Positions 1 through 8,903 of a DNA stretch of 64,000 nucleotides are shown here, piece by piece. The stretch lies in assembly GCF_029029525.1 (NCBI RefSeq), contig NZ_JAKJSC010000001.1:868001-932000 (forward strand), in the 5' to 3' direction. The notes beneath the pieces were generated by a model. The model did not search any database, was not told the DNA's origin, and saw only the letters and a list, made by a program, of their open reading frames with translations. The position numbers and the translations under genes are program-made. Source of the stretch: Labilibaculum sp. DW002. Lineage in GTDB: Bacteria > Bacteroidota > Bacteroidia > Bacteroidales > Marinifilaceae. Position 1 is the stretch's first letter; each line of letters begins with the position of its first letter.

Positions 1-962
1 AGTGCGTAAGTAAAAATGATTGAGAATAAATTAGCACATGCAAAACCAACGATAAATATGAATACTGAAAGAACAACTAAATTGGTTACAAACAACATTC
101 CTATGAATCCAAAAACACCAAGAATAATACTATAAACAAAGATTTTAGCCGGCGCATATTTTGCCAGAATAATTGCTCCTAAAAATGTTCCAACAGTACG
201 AGCTACAAAATATAGACTAATACCTAAAGCTGCTTGTTCCAATGGAATACTGCATCTCTCCATTAAGAATTTAGGAATGGTAATGTTTAAACCAACATCA
301 ATTCCAACTACTAGTAAAATCCCCACGAAAAAAGCTAAAATATAAGAGTCCTTAAGTAGACTAAAACATCCTAAAATAGATACATTTTTCTCTTCTTGTT
401 CTTCTTTAATAATCGATGTTGACCACAACCATATTGTTGATAATAAGGTAATTCCAGCGTACAATGGGAAAATTAATTTCCAATTTCCCATACTACCTGC
501 AGCAAAACCTGCGATAATTGGTCCTAAAAAGGCTGCAATCGCTTTAACAAATTGCCCTAAAGTTAAACTACTAGCTAATTTATCTCCCGAAACAACATTC
601 GTTAACAAAGGATTTAATGCAACCTGAATAATTGTATTCCCTATACCTAATAAAGCAAATGCAACTAATATAACTGTAAAATTATATGCTATTAAAGGCA
701 CAAGCATCGCCAAAAATGTAATTGCCATACTCAACATGACCGTATTTTTTCGGCCAATTTTATTCATTAACAATCCTGTAGGCACAGAAAAAACTAAGAA
801 CCATAAAAACACCATTACGGGCAGCAGGTTCGCAACGGTATCACTTAAGTTAAAATCAAGCTTGACATAGTTGGTTGCAATACCAACAACATCAACAAAT
901 CCCATAATAAAAAATCCAAACATTACAGGAAGGATCTTTCCAATTGAAGTTTTCTCTTTCAT
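1..962 (-). CDS. MFS sugar transporter, FucP-like (partial at window edge)
   Basis: The ATG is at 962 and the frame stays open to base 1, so the C-terminal end lies outside the window. The visible 320 or so residues are very hydrophobic, with about nine predicted membrane helices, and include the MFS loop signature after helix 2 (GLLMNKIGRKNT). The N-terminal stretch FFIMGFVDVVGIATNYVK resembles the fucose/glucose-galactose (FucP/GluP) branch of the major facilitator superfamily, which imports sugars by proton symport. It lies 49 nt downstream of a LacI-family regulator on the same strand, so the two probably form one transcript and the regulator probably controls this transporter. The substrate cannot be told from sequence. 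It is truncated only by the window edge and shows no sign of decay. Confidence 0.8.
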   Translation of the reverse strand, partial: MKEKTSIGKILPVMFGFFIMGFVDVVGIATNYVKLDFNLSDTVANLLPVMVFLWFLVFSVPTGLLMNKIGRKNTVMLSMAITFLAMLVPLIAYNFTVILVAFALLGIGNTIIQVALNPLLTNVVSGDKLASSLTLGQFVKAIAAFLGPIIAGFAAGSMGNWKLIFPLYAGITLLSTIWLWSTSIIKEEQEEKNVSILGCFSLLKDSYILAFFVGILLVVGIDVGLNITIPKFLMERCSIPLEQAALGISLYFVARTVGTFLGAIILAKYAPAKIFVYSIILGVFGFIGMLFVTNLVVLSVFIFIVGFACANLFSIIFTYA

Positions 963-1011
963 AAAATTTAATTTATTCGCCTACCTCAGTAGGTAAAATT
1001 AATTGTCTAAT

Positions 1012-2007
1012 TTAACGTTCTATTAATCTTGGTTTCAATTCTATTCTTTTACTTTCTTCTTTGTTCGATTTCATTACTTCTTCTAAAATATCAACCGAAT
1101 ATTGCGCAATTTCCTTAATTGGCTGTGCTACAGAAGTTACTATAGGCAAAGAATAATCGAACAAGTCAAGATTATCAAAGCTCACAAAATTCATTCGATC
1201 CAAATCTTCCCTAAAGGCTGTATTCATTAACCAAATTGCATGTGCTGTTATCTGGTTATTTGTAAATGCAATTGCATCCACCCCTTGCTCCATTAGGAAG
1301 GTTAATTGCGTTTTCGAACTTTCTTTTAAATCATCGATTTCAACAACACGAATCAAATCTTCATCTACATCGATATTATTTTCAATTAAAGCTTGCTTAT
1401 ATCCGTCTATTCTTAATTTTAGAGAATAAACATTTGGTGTAATTGATAACAAGCCAATTCGTTTGGCTCCTTTATTAATCACCTTATCAACTGCCGATCT
1501 CATAGCATTTTTGTTCTCTACTAATATGTAGTTTCCATTAAAATCTGGACTCTCTCTATCAAAGAAAACCATTGGAAATCTTTGAGCCGCCAATGTTTTT
1601 AGCATTCCTAAATTTTCAAAACATGAAGCTACTATCAAAGCATCGACCTGTCGATTTACAAACATGTTAAGCACCTGAGTTTCTTTATCTTTATTCTCAT
1701 CAGTACTTCCAATAAGAAGGTGATACCCCTTTTCCCAAAAATAATCTTCAAGCAAACGTCCAATTTTTGCAAAGAATGGATTGGAAATATCCGGAACTAA
1801 ATAACCAATGGTATTGGTTTGTCCTTGTTTTAAGCTCTTTGCAATTTGATTAGGATGATAATCTACTTTTTTTACATAGTCAAGAATTTTTATTTGCGTT
1901 TTTTTGCTAATATTTTTCTCATCTCCTTTGTTATTAAGTACAAAAGAAACAGTGGTTTTTGATAGACCAAGATCTTGAGCGATATCTTTAATTGATTTCT
2001 TCTTCAA
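1012..2007 (-). CDS. LacI-family transcriptional regulator
   Basis: 331 residues. An N-terminal LacI helix-turn-helix (residues 5-25, IKDIAQDLGLSKTTVSFVLN) with a hinge region is followed by a periplasmic-binding-protein-like sensor domain (about residues 65-331; TIGYLVPDISNPFFAKIG is typical). The start codon is TTG at 2007: an in-frame stop lies about 13 codons upstream and no ATG falls between, while the protein begins exactly where family members normally do. It probably represses itself and the MFS sugar transporter immediately downstream (start at 962). A 13-bp tandem operator-like repeat lies 13-38 bp before the start codon. The inducer is unknown, presumably the transported sugar or a derivative. 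Confidence 0.9.
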   Translation of the reverse strand: MKKKSIKDIAQDLGLSKTTVSFVLNNKGDEKNISKKTQIKILDYVKKVDYHPNQIAKSLKQGQTNTIGYLVPDISNPFFAKIGRLLEDYFWEKGYHLLIGSTDENKDKETQVLNMFVNRQVDALIVASCFENLGMLKTLAAQRFPMVFFDRESPDFNGNYILVENKNAMRSAVDKVINKGAKRIGLLSITPNVYSLKLRIDGYKQALIENNIDVDEDLIRVVEIDDLKESSKTQLTFLMEQGVDAIAFTNNQITAHAIWLMNTAFREDLDRMNFVSFDNLDLFDYSLPIVTSVAQPIKEIAQYSVDILEEVMKSNKEESKRIELKPRLIER

Positions 2008-2019
2008 AGTATATTTTTT

Positions 2020-2045
2020 ACTAAATCGGTTTACTAAATCGGTTT
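2020..2045. promoter_or_regulatory. Tandem LacI-type operator upstream of the LacI gene
   Basis: The 13-mer ACTAAATCGGTTT occurs twice in direct succession (2020-2032 and 2033-2045). Each copy contains the core AAATCGGTTT, a near-palindrome around a central CG, which is the usual layout of LacI-family operators. The position just before the TTG start at 2007 fits autorepression. The junction also forms a second near-palindrome (GGTTTA-C-TAAATC), so the dimer binding register is ambiguous. Confidence 0.65.
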
Positions 2046-2267
2046 ACGAATGTAGATATTTTTTTTAAAGTAAAAAATGAAAGTTTAAATGAGACAAAAT
2101 CAAAGAAAATTCACCTACTAAAATTAGATTTCACAGACTATTAATTACTACAAAATAATAGTAAAGCAAATTTACAAAAGCACTAACTCCCCAAAAATTA
2201 GTATTTTTATATTTCAGATTTAAAAGTTGTCACACCTCTTTCAAAATCACCTTATATTATTTAGTGT

Positions 2268-3065
2268 ATGAAAAATGAAAAAATTAGTGTTATTGGTTGC
2301 GGTAACCTTGGTAAATCGATAGCAAAAGGACTTCTAGATGATAAAGATTTTTCTTCTGAGAATGTAATTGCTACCCGACGTAATCTATCTCTAATTAAAG
2401 ATTTGGAAGAAGCAGGTGCAGAAATTACATCTGACAATTGTTACGCTGTTAGCAAATCGAACATTATTTTAATTGCTGTTAAACCGTATAATGTCTCTAA
2501 AATTATAAAGGAGATTAAACCTGCTTTAATTGAAGGAGAACATATAATCGTATCACTAGCTACAGGACTTGGTACTGCTGAAATCTCTGAAATGTTAGAT
2601 GGCAAATTTCCCGTTTTTAGAGCAATGCCAAATATTGCTGCCAACATTGGAGAATCTGTAACTTGTATTTGCGGTAAGAATTCAGATCAAGAACAAACAG
2701 CGAAAGTAAAATTCATTTTTGATTCCATTGGTGAAAGCCTAATTATTAATGAAGAGCTAATGGAGGCTGCAACTGTATTAGGTGCTTGTGGAACGGCTTA
2801 CGTTCTACGATTTATTCGTGCTATGGTGCAGGGGGGAATTCAAATTGGTTTGGATTCAAAAACTGCAACTGCCATGGTAAATCAAACGGTAAAAGGTGCA
2901 GCAGAATTGTTGATTGAGCGTAAAATGCACCCTGAATTTGAAATTGATAAGGTAACAACACCAAAGGGGTGTACTATTCTTGGTTTGAATGAGATGGAGC
3001 ATAATGGTTTTAGCTCATCATTGATCAAAGGAATTGTAACCTCTTTTGAGAAAATTGAGAAATAG
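2268..3065 (+). CDS. proC: Pyrroline-5-carboxylate reductase
   Basis: 265 residues, normal length for ProC. It catalyses the last step of proline biosynthesis, reducing 1-pyrroline-5-carboxylate with NAD(P)H in the cytoplasm. The N-terminal Rossmann motif is GCGNLGKSIAKG (residues 10-21). The conserved middle segment FRAMPNIAANIGES lies near residue 120. The C-terminal dimerisation domain carries the P5CR signature ending in VTTPKGCTILGLNEME. It stands alone between the divergent LacI gene and a convergent protease gene, with a hairpin directly after the stop. Confidence 0.96.
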   Translation: MKNEKISVIGCGNLGKSIAKGLLDDKDFSSENVIATRRNLSLIKDLEEAGAEITSDNCYAVSKSNIILIAVKPYNVSKIIKEIKPALIEGEHIIVSLATGLGTAEISEMLDGKFPVFRAMPNIAANIGESVTCICGKNSDQEQTAKVKFIFDSIGESLIINEELMEAATVLGACGTAYVLRFIRAMVQGGIQIGLDSKTATAMVNQTVKGAAELLIERKMHPEFEIDKVTTPKGCTILGLNEMEHNGFSSSLIKGIVTSFEKIEK

Positions 3066-3073
3066 AATATTTG

Positions 3074-3106
3074 CTCTCATCCAATAAGCTATTTAATGGA
3101 TGAGAG
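3074..3106. terminator. Hairpin between proC and the convergent protease gene
   Basis: Ten-base perfect arms CTCTCATCCA (3074-3083) and TGGATGAGAG (3097-3106) with a 13-nt loop. It lies between two converging stop codons. No long T-run follows on either strand, so it is a weaker terminator call than the others in the window. Confidence 0.5.
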
Positions 3107-3114
3107 TGTAATTC

Positions 3115-5202
3115 TTAATTCCGAAGTAGTAGGTTTCGTTGTAGTATTTCTCCATCAATTTCCAATTTTAAAATGTAAACACCCGAGGACATTCCTTTTA
3201 AATCGAAATTGATTAAACTATTGTAATTAAAAACGATACCAGAACGCACTTGAGCTCCTTTCGAGTCGTAAACCGTCCAATTGGTTCTTATATAAATAAT
3301 CTGGCTCAAATCAACTGCAAATAAACCATCTGATGGATTTGGATAAACCTTAATCAAATCATTATAATTCATCTGAACCATTTTTGCAAAAGAATTAGTT
3401 CCACATCTATTCTCTGCCTCTAGCGTAATGGTGTAATTTCCCGAATTCTTGTATTCGTGTTCTGGATTCTCTTCACTAGAACTGGTTCCATCTCCCAAAT
3501 CCCATGAGTAAGTCTCGCCTTGCTCCGAAGAATTAATGAACTGTATTTTTTGTAAATCAACCGTAAAATCAAAGTTTGCGCTTGGAAAATCCATAGCTAA
3601 AATATCACGACTCACACTATCTAAAATCCCATTTTTCTTAACAATCAATTTTATTTCTTTCACACCAGAACTCGTATAACTGATTTCATGAGGTCCTTCT
3701 TCTGTCGAACTTTGCGGTATAGCACCTTCTCCAAAATCCCACAAATATTCATCGGGTTCGCCTTGAGATATATTTTCCAAGCTAAGCTGACTAGAATAAC
3801 AAATACTATCATTTGACGAGATAAAATTAGCTCTCAGTCCCTTGTAAGGATCCATACCATCCAGTACATTCAATCCTAAATTCAAAGGATCTAACCAAAC
3901 TTTTAATTGTTGATTGGCTTCCGAAAAATTTGCCCAACTCTCGGAAAATTTTGCATAATAGTCATTAACAGACTCCTCACAATCAGCCTCTCCACCAGTC
4001 AAATCGCCTACAATTCGATGATTTTCATCAAACAAAGGGGAACCTGATGATCCTCCTTCTGTTGTTCCAATCTCCCAATCGACAATTCTCCAATGTGTGT
4101 TGATATCGAATGTATATTTTGTATCGGAGTAAGAATCTGTAATGGGAGCATCAAAATCCATTGATATTTTTTTCACATCGGCATTAGGATGATGTATACA
4201 AGTCGTATTTAAAGGTATTCTTCCACTTCTATCCCAACCTGCATAATAGGGAGAAAAAGAAGCTGGAGGCATTACTGACAATTCTAGAAGTGTAAAATCT
4301 AAATGACTGGTTGTTGCTAACAGGTCTGCTCCCGAAATTGATTGAGATTTTGAACCTGTAGTTGATTCGCAATCTGCCGCCTCATAATTAAAATAAAAAA
4401 TGGCATCCTCCGCATCTCCTTGTGAATCGATAACATGATGAGCAGTTAAAAGATATGGTTTACCATCAAAACTAGTATTGTTAATTAATGCTCCAGAAGC
4501 GATAAAGCCATTGTACAAAATGTGACACACTGATTGCTTCTCAATTTGCCAATCATCACCTTCTGGGCAGTTTATATTTACATTACAAGAACCTGATGTT
4601 TTAACGGATGACTTCTCACCTTTTAGTTGATTAAAAATATTCTTATAATCATGCAAAACTGCACCAATTTCAATTTCAGCTTCGAATTTAGCACCGAAAG
4701 GCTCAATATATTCAACAATAATCTCATCTCCTTCTAATGGCTCTATAGAAAATTTCCCTGATGCCTTGTTGTTTTTTTCTGTATAAGCACCTAAAACTTG
4801 AGCCGTTTGATAATTATAGACAAACAACATTGCATTCTTAGGCAATTTGAACTTAGAAAACTCAAGACCTAAAGAGAAGGCTCCTGGAGATGATATAAAG
4901 ATACGCCACACCATTCTTCCATCTTCCAACTTTTCCCATTTCCCAGAATTGTTCGAATTATAAATGTTTTGATATTGATAAGCATATTGTGCGTGTTTCA
5001 AAAAGCTTTCCCCACTTACAAACACTTCATCTTTAAGCATCTTAGCTTTTTCAAATCGTGGCAAATAAGTAACCGGAATTGTACTCTTAAATTTTGCATC
5101 TTTGAACAAAGGACTGCCCCCGTGAGAAATTTGTGCTTTCGAAAAAAAGCAAATAAGAGATAAGCTAACAATTAGCCAGAATTTGAGTAGTTTAGAGATC
5201 AT
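3115..5202 (-). CDS. Secreted Lys-C-like serine protease with PKD domains and T9SS sorting domain
   Basis: Start chosen at ATG 5202, seven codons inside the longest frame, because it gives a clean signal peptide (MISKLLKFWLIVSLSLICFF, then SKAQ). After a pro-region comes a trypsin-fold domain resembling bacterial lysyl endopeptidase: a Cys-rich start (SCNVNINCPEGDD), the His motif LLTAHHVID, the Asp motif LDFTLLEL and the Ser motif GGSSGSPLFD, followed by WLDP near its end. Two PKD-like repeats follow (YLWDFGEG and YSWDLGDGTSS). The last roughly 80 residues (VYPNPSDGLFAVDL to the C-terminus, with SSGVYILKLE) are a type A type IX secretion sorting domain. It is therefore predicted to be exported and anchored or released at the cell surface. 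Lys specificity is inferred from overall similarity only. Confidence 0.9.
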   Translation of the reverse strand: MISKLLKFWLIVSLSLICFFSKAQISHGGSPLFKDAKFKSTIPVTYLPRFEKAKMLKDEVFVSGESFLKHAQYAYQYQNIYNSNNSGKWEKLEDGRMVWRIFISSPGAFSLGLEFSKFKLPKNAMLFVYNYQTAQVLGAYTEKNNKASGKFSIEPLEGDEIIVEYIEPFGAKFEAEIEIGAVLHDYKNIFNQLKGEKSSVKTSGSCNVNINCPEGDDWQIEKQSVCHILYNGFIASGALINNTSFDGKPYLLTAHHVIDSQGDAEDAIFYFNYEAADCESTTGSKSQSISGADLLATTSHLDFTLLELSVMPPASFSPYYAGWDRSGRIPLNTTCIHHPNADVKKISMDFDAPITDSYSDTKYTFDINTHWRIVDWEIGTTEGGSSGSPLFDENHRIVGDLTGGEADCEESVNDYYAKFSESWANFSEANQQLKVWLDPLNLGLNVLDGMDPYKGLRANFISSNDSICYSSQLSLENISQGEPDEYLWDFGEGAIPQSSTEEGPHEISYTSSGVKEIKLIVKKNGILDSVSRDILAMDFPSANFDFTVDLQKIQFINSSEQGETYSWDLGDGTSSSEENPEHEYKNSGNYTITLEAENRCGTNSFAKMVQMNYNDLIKVYPNPSDGLFAVDLSQIIYIRTNWTVYDSKGAQVRSGIVFNYNSLINFDLKGMSSGVYILKLEIDGEILQRNLLLRN

Positions 5203-5403
5203 GTAGGTATAAAATTCAATCAATGATTATCAAAAATAACAATTAAGGAACGAAAGACAATCAAATACCGTAAAACAAATCTTTCCCCCTACTAATTCAA
5301 TAGTATATTAAAAGCAATAATATTAATCATTATGCTAGAAATTATTCTTATTTTATAGGGAATCTATATAACCGAACTTATTTTTAATACGCAGAATTTT
5401 GTA

Positions 5404-5411
5404 TAAATTTG
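5404..5411 (+). promoter_or_regulatory. Bacteroidota -7 box before the response regulator
   Basis: TAAATTTG matches the TAnnTTTG -7 consensus exactly. No clear TTG -33 element is visible about 20 nt upstream. Transcription would start near 5417, which supports translation from ATG 5451 rather than from the TTG at 5409. Confidence 0.5.
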
Positions 5412-5450
5412 AATTATTCGCGTGCTATTTACAAAACCAAAAATCACCCA

Positions 5451-5840
5451 ATGAATCAAGAATCCTATGATTGGTCATCGAAAACAATTTTAATTGCAGA
5501 AGATGTTGAATCCAATTTTCTTTTTCTAGAAGAAGTTATTAAAAGAACTGGTGCTTCAGTACTTTGGGCAATGAATGGCAAATTAGCTGTTGAAATGTTC
5601 GAAGATCATAAAGATAAAATTGATCTCGTTTTAATGGATATCCAAATGCCATTTATGAATGGTTTCGAAGCTACAAAAGCAATAAAAATAATAAGCCCTA
5701 ACATTCCTATTATTTCTCAGACAGCCTATGCAATGGCCGAAGACAGAGTGAAAAGTTTGGCCGCGGGTTGTGATGATTACATTGCAAAACCAATCGCTAG
5801 CCAGAAACTACTAAATTTACTTGCAACCTACATTAAATAA
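5451..5840 (+). CDS. Single-domain response regulator (CheY-like receiver)
   Basis: 129 residues from ATG 5451. The frame opens earlier at a TTG (5409), but that codon overlaps the predicted -7 box. It contains only a receiver domain: the acidic pair ED in LIAEDVESN, the phospho-acceptor Asp in VLMDIQMPFMNG, a Thr in SQTAYA and the conserved Lys in YIAKPI. There is no output domain, so it must act through protein contacts, as receivers used in phosphorelays or with hybrid kinases do. Its 3' end overlaps the convergent phosphatase gene by 8 bp. A link with the hydrogenase/phosphatase operon is suggested only by position. Confidence 0.9.
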   Translation: MNQESYDWSSKTILIAEDVESNFLFLEEVIKRTGASVLWAMNGKLAVEMFEDHKDKIDLVLMDIQMPFMNGFEATKAIKIISPNIPIISQTAYAMAEDRVKSLAAGCDDYIAKPIASQKLLNLLATYIK

Positions 5841-7017
5841 ATGTTAGACTCACGTCTTTCAAAAATTTCTCTTCTAAAAGACTTACAATCTTTTTCACAA
5901 CTGTTCTTCTAATTTCCAGTTCAATTGGCAAACTAGGATCTTGATGTGCAAAGTTTATTCGTGTACCTGAAATAATAGAGATCTTATCACTTTGCAATAA
6001 GTAATGAACAATTTGATCTGCAGGACCTTCACCAAGATCATAATCACTATTGTAATCTTCCAAAATACGTGCAACCTTACCAATTGTTAGAATCCCTTCC
6101 GTTACTAGGTTTATTTCTTCCATGTAAGAAGCAGGAGGTAATTCAGGATCAGTAATTTTCATACCCGCAGCAAATTTCAAATTGAGTTCTCGAGCCAAAA
6201 TTTCAGCTGTTGTACCTCCACTTATAATTTTTTTGCCTTTAAAATGATACACTCGCATTGCCAATTCTGCATCCTTATCTTTTTCGAAAGGCGGACCTGT
6301 ACAAATTAATAATTTACGAGGTTCTCTGTAATAAATAACACCTGCACTAGTGTCGTCTTTTAATTCATCATGATCGTTTCGAGCAGCTTTCTTTACCAGC
6401 TGCATACCAAGATTACGAGCAGATATATAAGGTGTTGATTTTACGATATTGGTAACATACTTTAAAGCACTCTCATGTCCCCAACCAAATGGCAATTCTC
6501 GACTTCCCATTCCCGACTGCATAATCCCATCGGACCAAAAAAGAATCCGATCCTCTTTACGAGCAGTAAATTCACAAGTACGAAGTTCTTTTCCTTGATT
6601 TTCTTCACTATCCAATAGAATCGTTCTCCAACCAGGATCAAAAACTTCTGCCCCACGCATCACCACACACAATGGATTATCAAACTCTATTATTCGAGTT
6701 CTTCCATCATATTCGATATCTATAATGGTAAAAGTGGAATAGCTAACCTTTCTTACGCTACAAACCGGAAGTGTATTCATGATGATTTCGGCAATGGTTT
6801 TAACATCCTTATGCTCTGCCGTAAAATTCATCGCCATGGAAGCTGTTAAGGTCGCCAAAACATTCGCTTTCACACCACTTCCCATCCCATCGCTCAAAAC
6901 TGCAATGGTCCGATTTTCCTCCTTTATTCTTTTGGAAAGAAACACATCTCCACAAATCATTTCACCATGATGAAAAACCTGCTGACAATCTATATCTATA
7001 TGAAATTTTTCGTCCAT
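5833..7017 (-). CDS. SpoIIE/PP2C-type protein phosphatase, hydrogenase-associated (copy 1)
   Basis: 394 residues. The N-terminal roughly 230 residues form a SpoIIE/PP2C phosphatase domain with metal-binding motifs AVLSDGMGSG, ILFWSDGIMQSG and KDDTS. PP2C enzymes hydrolyse phospho-Ser/Thr using two metal ions. The remaining 160 or so residues (RKLLICTGPP to the end, including FAHQDPSLPIELEIRRTVVK) match no family I recognise and are strongly conserved in the paralogue at 9279-10466. The ATG overlaps the stop of the upstream hydrogenase-like gene by 1 nt (TAATG), which indicates translational coupling and a joint function. The likely role is to pass an H2 or redox signal on by dephosphorylating a target. 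The target is unknown. Confidence 0.85.
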   Translation of the reverse strand: MDEKFHIDIDCQQVFHHGEMICGDVFLSKRIKEENRTIAVLSDGMGSGVKANVLATLTASMAMNFTAEHKDVKTIAEIIMNTLPVCSVRKVSYSTFTIIDIEYDGRTRIIEFDNPLCVVMRGAEVFDPGWRTILLDSEENQGKELRTCEFTARKEDRILFWSDGIMQSGMGSRELPFGWGHESALKYVTNIVKSTPYISARNLGMQLVKKAARNDHDELKDDTSAGVIYYREPRKLLICTGPPFEKDKDAELAMRVYHFKGKKIISGGTTAEILARELNLKFAAGMKITDPELPPASYMEEINLVTEGILTIGKVARILEDYNSDYDLGEGPADQIVHYLLQSDKISIISGTRINFAHQDPSLPIELEIRRTVVKKIVSLLEEKFLKDVSLTFI

Positions 7018-8870
7018 TATTTTCCTTTCCCTTCTTCTCCCGAGGCGTGAGATTTAATAATGGAATTCAATAACTTTTCTGTTTTTGAAGCACTTTCGCC
7101 TAATAAGAAAGCAATTTGTTGCACTGTTTGAAGATTTTCCTTGATAACTGCTCTGGCCCTTCCAATCACTTCTTCTCGTCTTACCTCAGGAGCGTATAAA
7201 TCCCTTATTATACCACCAACAATCTTATTTTTTTTGATTGTAAAAACTGAGACATTAAATAATCTATTCCCAAAATGAACATCTCTATTTAAAATATCCT
7301 CTCCGTTTAATATTACAGAAGAAAATAGTTTATGAAATGGTATTAATTTGGTTAAATCGGCATCTACTAAACCTGGAATAATTTCATTTAACATACGAGT
7401 TTCTTCTCCCAACAAATCAACGAAAGTTTTATTCGACTCTATTACTTTTAAACTTTCATCAACAATCACAACACCTGAAGGAAGCTTTTGCAACATCGCT
7501 GAAACCGTTTCGGATGCCTCTTGGGCTAATTTCCTTTCCTCCTTAGCTACTCGTTCAGATTCTTTAAGAGCGGTTTTTGTTTTAGACAATTTATCATTAA
7601 TATTTCCGAGCTCTTTTATGTAGTTGTTCATATTTTTAATGGTAAAAGACGAGCACATCTCATAATTGGCTAAACCTTGACATTTTGCTATAGCAAACTC
7701 CCTACAAGATTCATATCCACAAGATCCACAACCTAACTGATCCTCAATCTTGCCTTTTCCCATCTCAACCAAAACATCTAGAATTTCATCTTCTGTAGGC
7801 ACTGGTAATTCACGACCATTTGATTTAAAACCTCTGCTTAAATCAAGATCTAAATATTCATTAATTTCTTTCTGCCATTTCTCTTCATCAAAAGTCTTCA
7901 GCCTCTTACGTACATATCTTATTACCTGAGATCTACGAGAAAATTTCCGCCCTCCAGGTGAAGTTCCTGGTCCCATAATACAACCCTCACAGTAAAATAA
8001 ATCCAAATGTTGATTAAGGTCATGTTGAGTTTTGAATTCATTTATTGATCGAAGGAAATTATTTCTTCCTTCGGTACTAATTATTCCTCCATTTAGCATG
8101 GATATATTAATATCAGCAGCTTGAAACAAACCATGACTTATTGGAAATAATCCTCCCAATTTAGCAAATGGCGGATCAAACTCAGAAAATTCGACCGAAT
8201 TTTCTGAAACTCCATATTCCTTAAATAATTTTCGTAGTTCAACAAAACTAAGTACCGCATGAATATTACCATCAGTACCATTAAATGCCTTCACATCATC
8301 CTTACTAGCTACGCAGGGTGAAAGGGAGACAATTTTTACATTCTTACCATATTTTTTTCGCACAACTTTTGCCATTGCAACACCTGGAGGTACAATTGGA
8401 GCCAAGTTATCCACTAAATCAGGATGAAAATTCTCAATGTTATTTACCAAAGCAGGACACTTTGTTGAAATGTAATATTTTCCATGAAAATTCTTAAACA
8501 AATCTTTATATCGATAAGCAACAAGATCAGCACCAAATGCAGCTTCCACTACAAAATCAAATCCCAAAGCACGAATCATTCCTACAAAATTCCTAAAATC
8601 GAGGATATCGTCGAATTCACCAGATATACTTGGATCGCAAATTGCAATCACAGGCTCATTACCTGCTAGCAATTGTTTAACAAGATCTTCTGAGCTTCTG
8701 TATTCAATCGCATCTTGAGCGCAAACGGATACGCAGTTTCCACATCCGATGCACCTGTTTTTTATGATATTAGCAAAATCATCTTCAATTTTAATTGCTT
8801 TTGCAGGACAAACCCGAATGCAAGTAAAACTAAGATTACACTTGTCCTTATTGGTTACGATTAAAGGCAT
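7017..8870 (-). CDS. Sensory [FeFe]-hydrogenase-like protein with PAS domain (copy 1, divergent)
   Basis: 617 residues. Domain order: 2x[4Fe-4S] ferredoxin (residues 8-52), Fe-hydrogenase large-subunit C-terminal domain (about 75-320), Fe-S motif of the CGSCGYESC type (381-389), coiled-coil linker, PAS domain (about 455-570) and a conserved helical tail. The first ferredoxin site reads C11, S14, C17, C21, so its second Cys is Ser. H-cluster motifs are altered: L1 is STKCPAL with Lys137 replacing the proton-relay Cys, L2 is PCVASK (C186), and L3 is YCEGC (C294, C297), one residue shorter than the usual C-x3-C. Turnover as a normal hydrogenase is therefore unlikely. The architecture is that of sensory (HydS-like, group C) proteins found with phosphatases. 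It is coupled to the downstream phosphatase by a TAATG overlap. Confidence 0.88.
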   Translation of the reverse strand: MPLIVTNKDKCNLSFTCIRVCPAKAIKIEDDFANIIKNRCIGCGNCVSVCAQDAIEYRSSEDLVKQLLAGNEPVIAICDPSISGEFDDILDFRNFVGMIRALGFDFVVEAAFGADLVAYRYKDLFKNFHGKYYISTKCPALVNNIENFHPDLVDNLAPIVPPGVAMAKVVRKKYGKNVKIVSLSPCVASKDDVKAFNGTDGNIHAVLSFVELRKLFKEYGVSENSVEFSEFDPPFAKLGGLFPISHGLFQAADINISMLNGGIISTEGRNNFLRSINEFKTQHDLNQHLDLFYCEGCIMGPGTSPGGRKFSRRSQVIRYVRKRLKTFDEEKWQKEINEYLDLDLSRGFKSNGRELPVPTEDEILDVLVEMGKGKIEDQLGCGSCGYESCREFAIAKCQGLANYEMCSSFTIKNMNNYIKELGNINDKLSKTKTALKESERVAKEERKLAQEASETVSAMLQKLPSGVVIVDESLKVIESNKTFVDLLGEETRMLNEIIPGLVDADLTKLIPFHKLFSSVILNGEDILNRDVHFGNRLFNVSVFTIKKNKIVGGIIRDLYAPEVRREEVIGRARAVIKENLQTVQQIAFLLGESASKTEKLLNSIIKSHASGEEGKGK

Positions 8871-8903
8871 AAGAAGAATTTTTAGAATGGTAAATAGATG
8901 GCA

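Noticed and set aside
1-962. Truncated transporter as a pseudogene
   Set aside because: The open frame simply continues past the window edge; there is no frameshift or internal stop.
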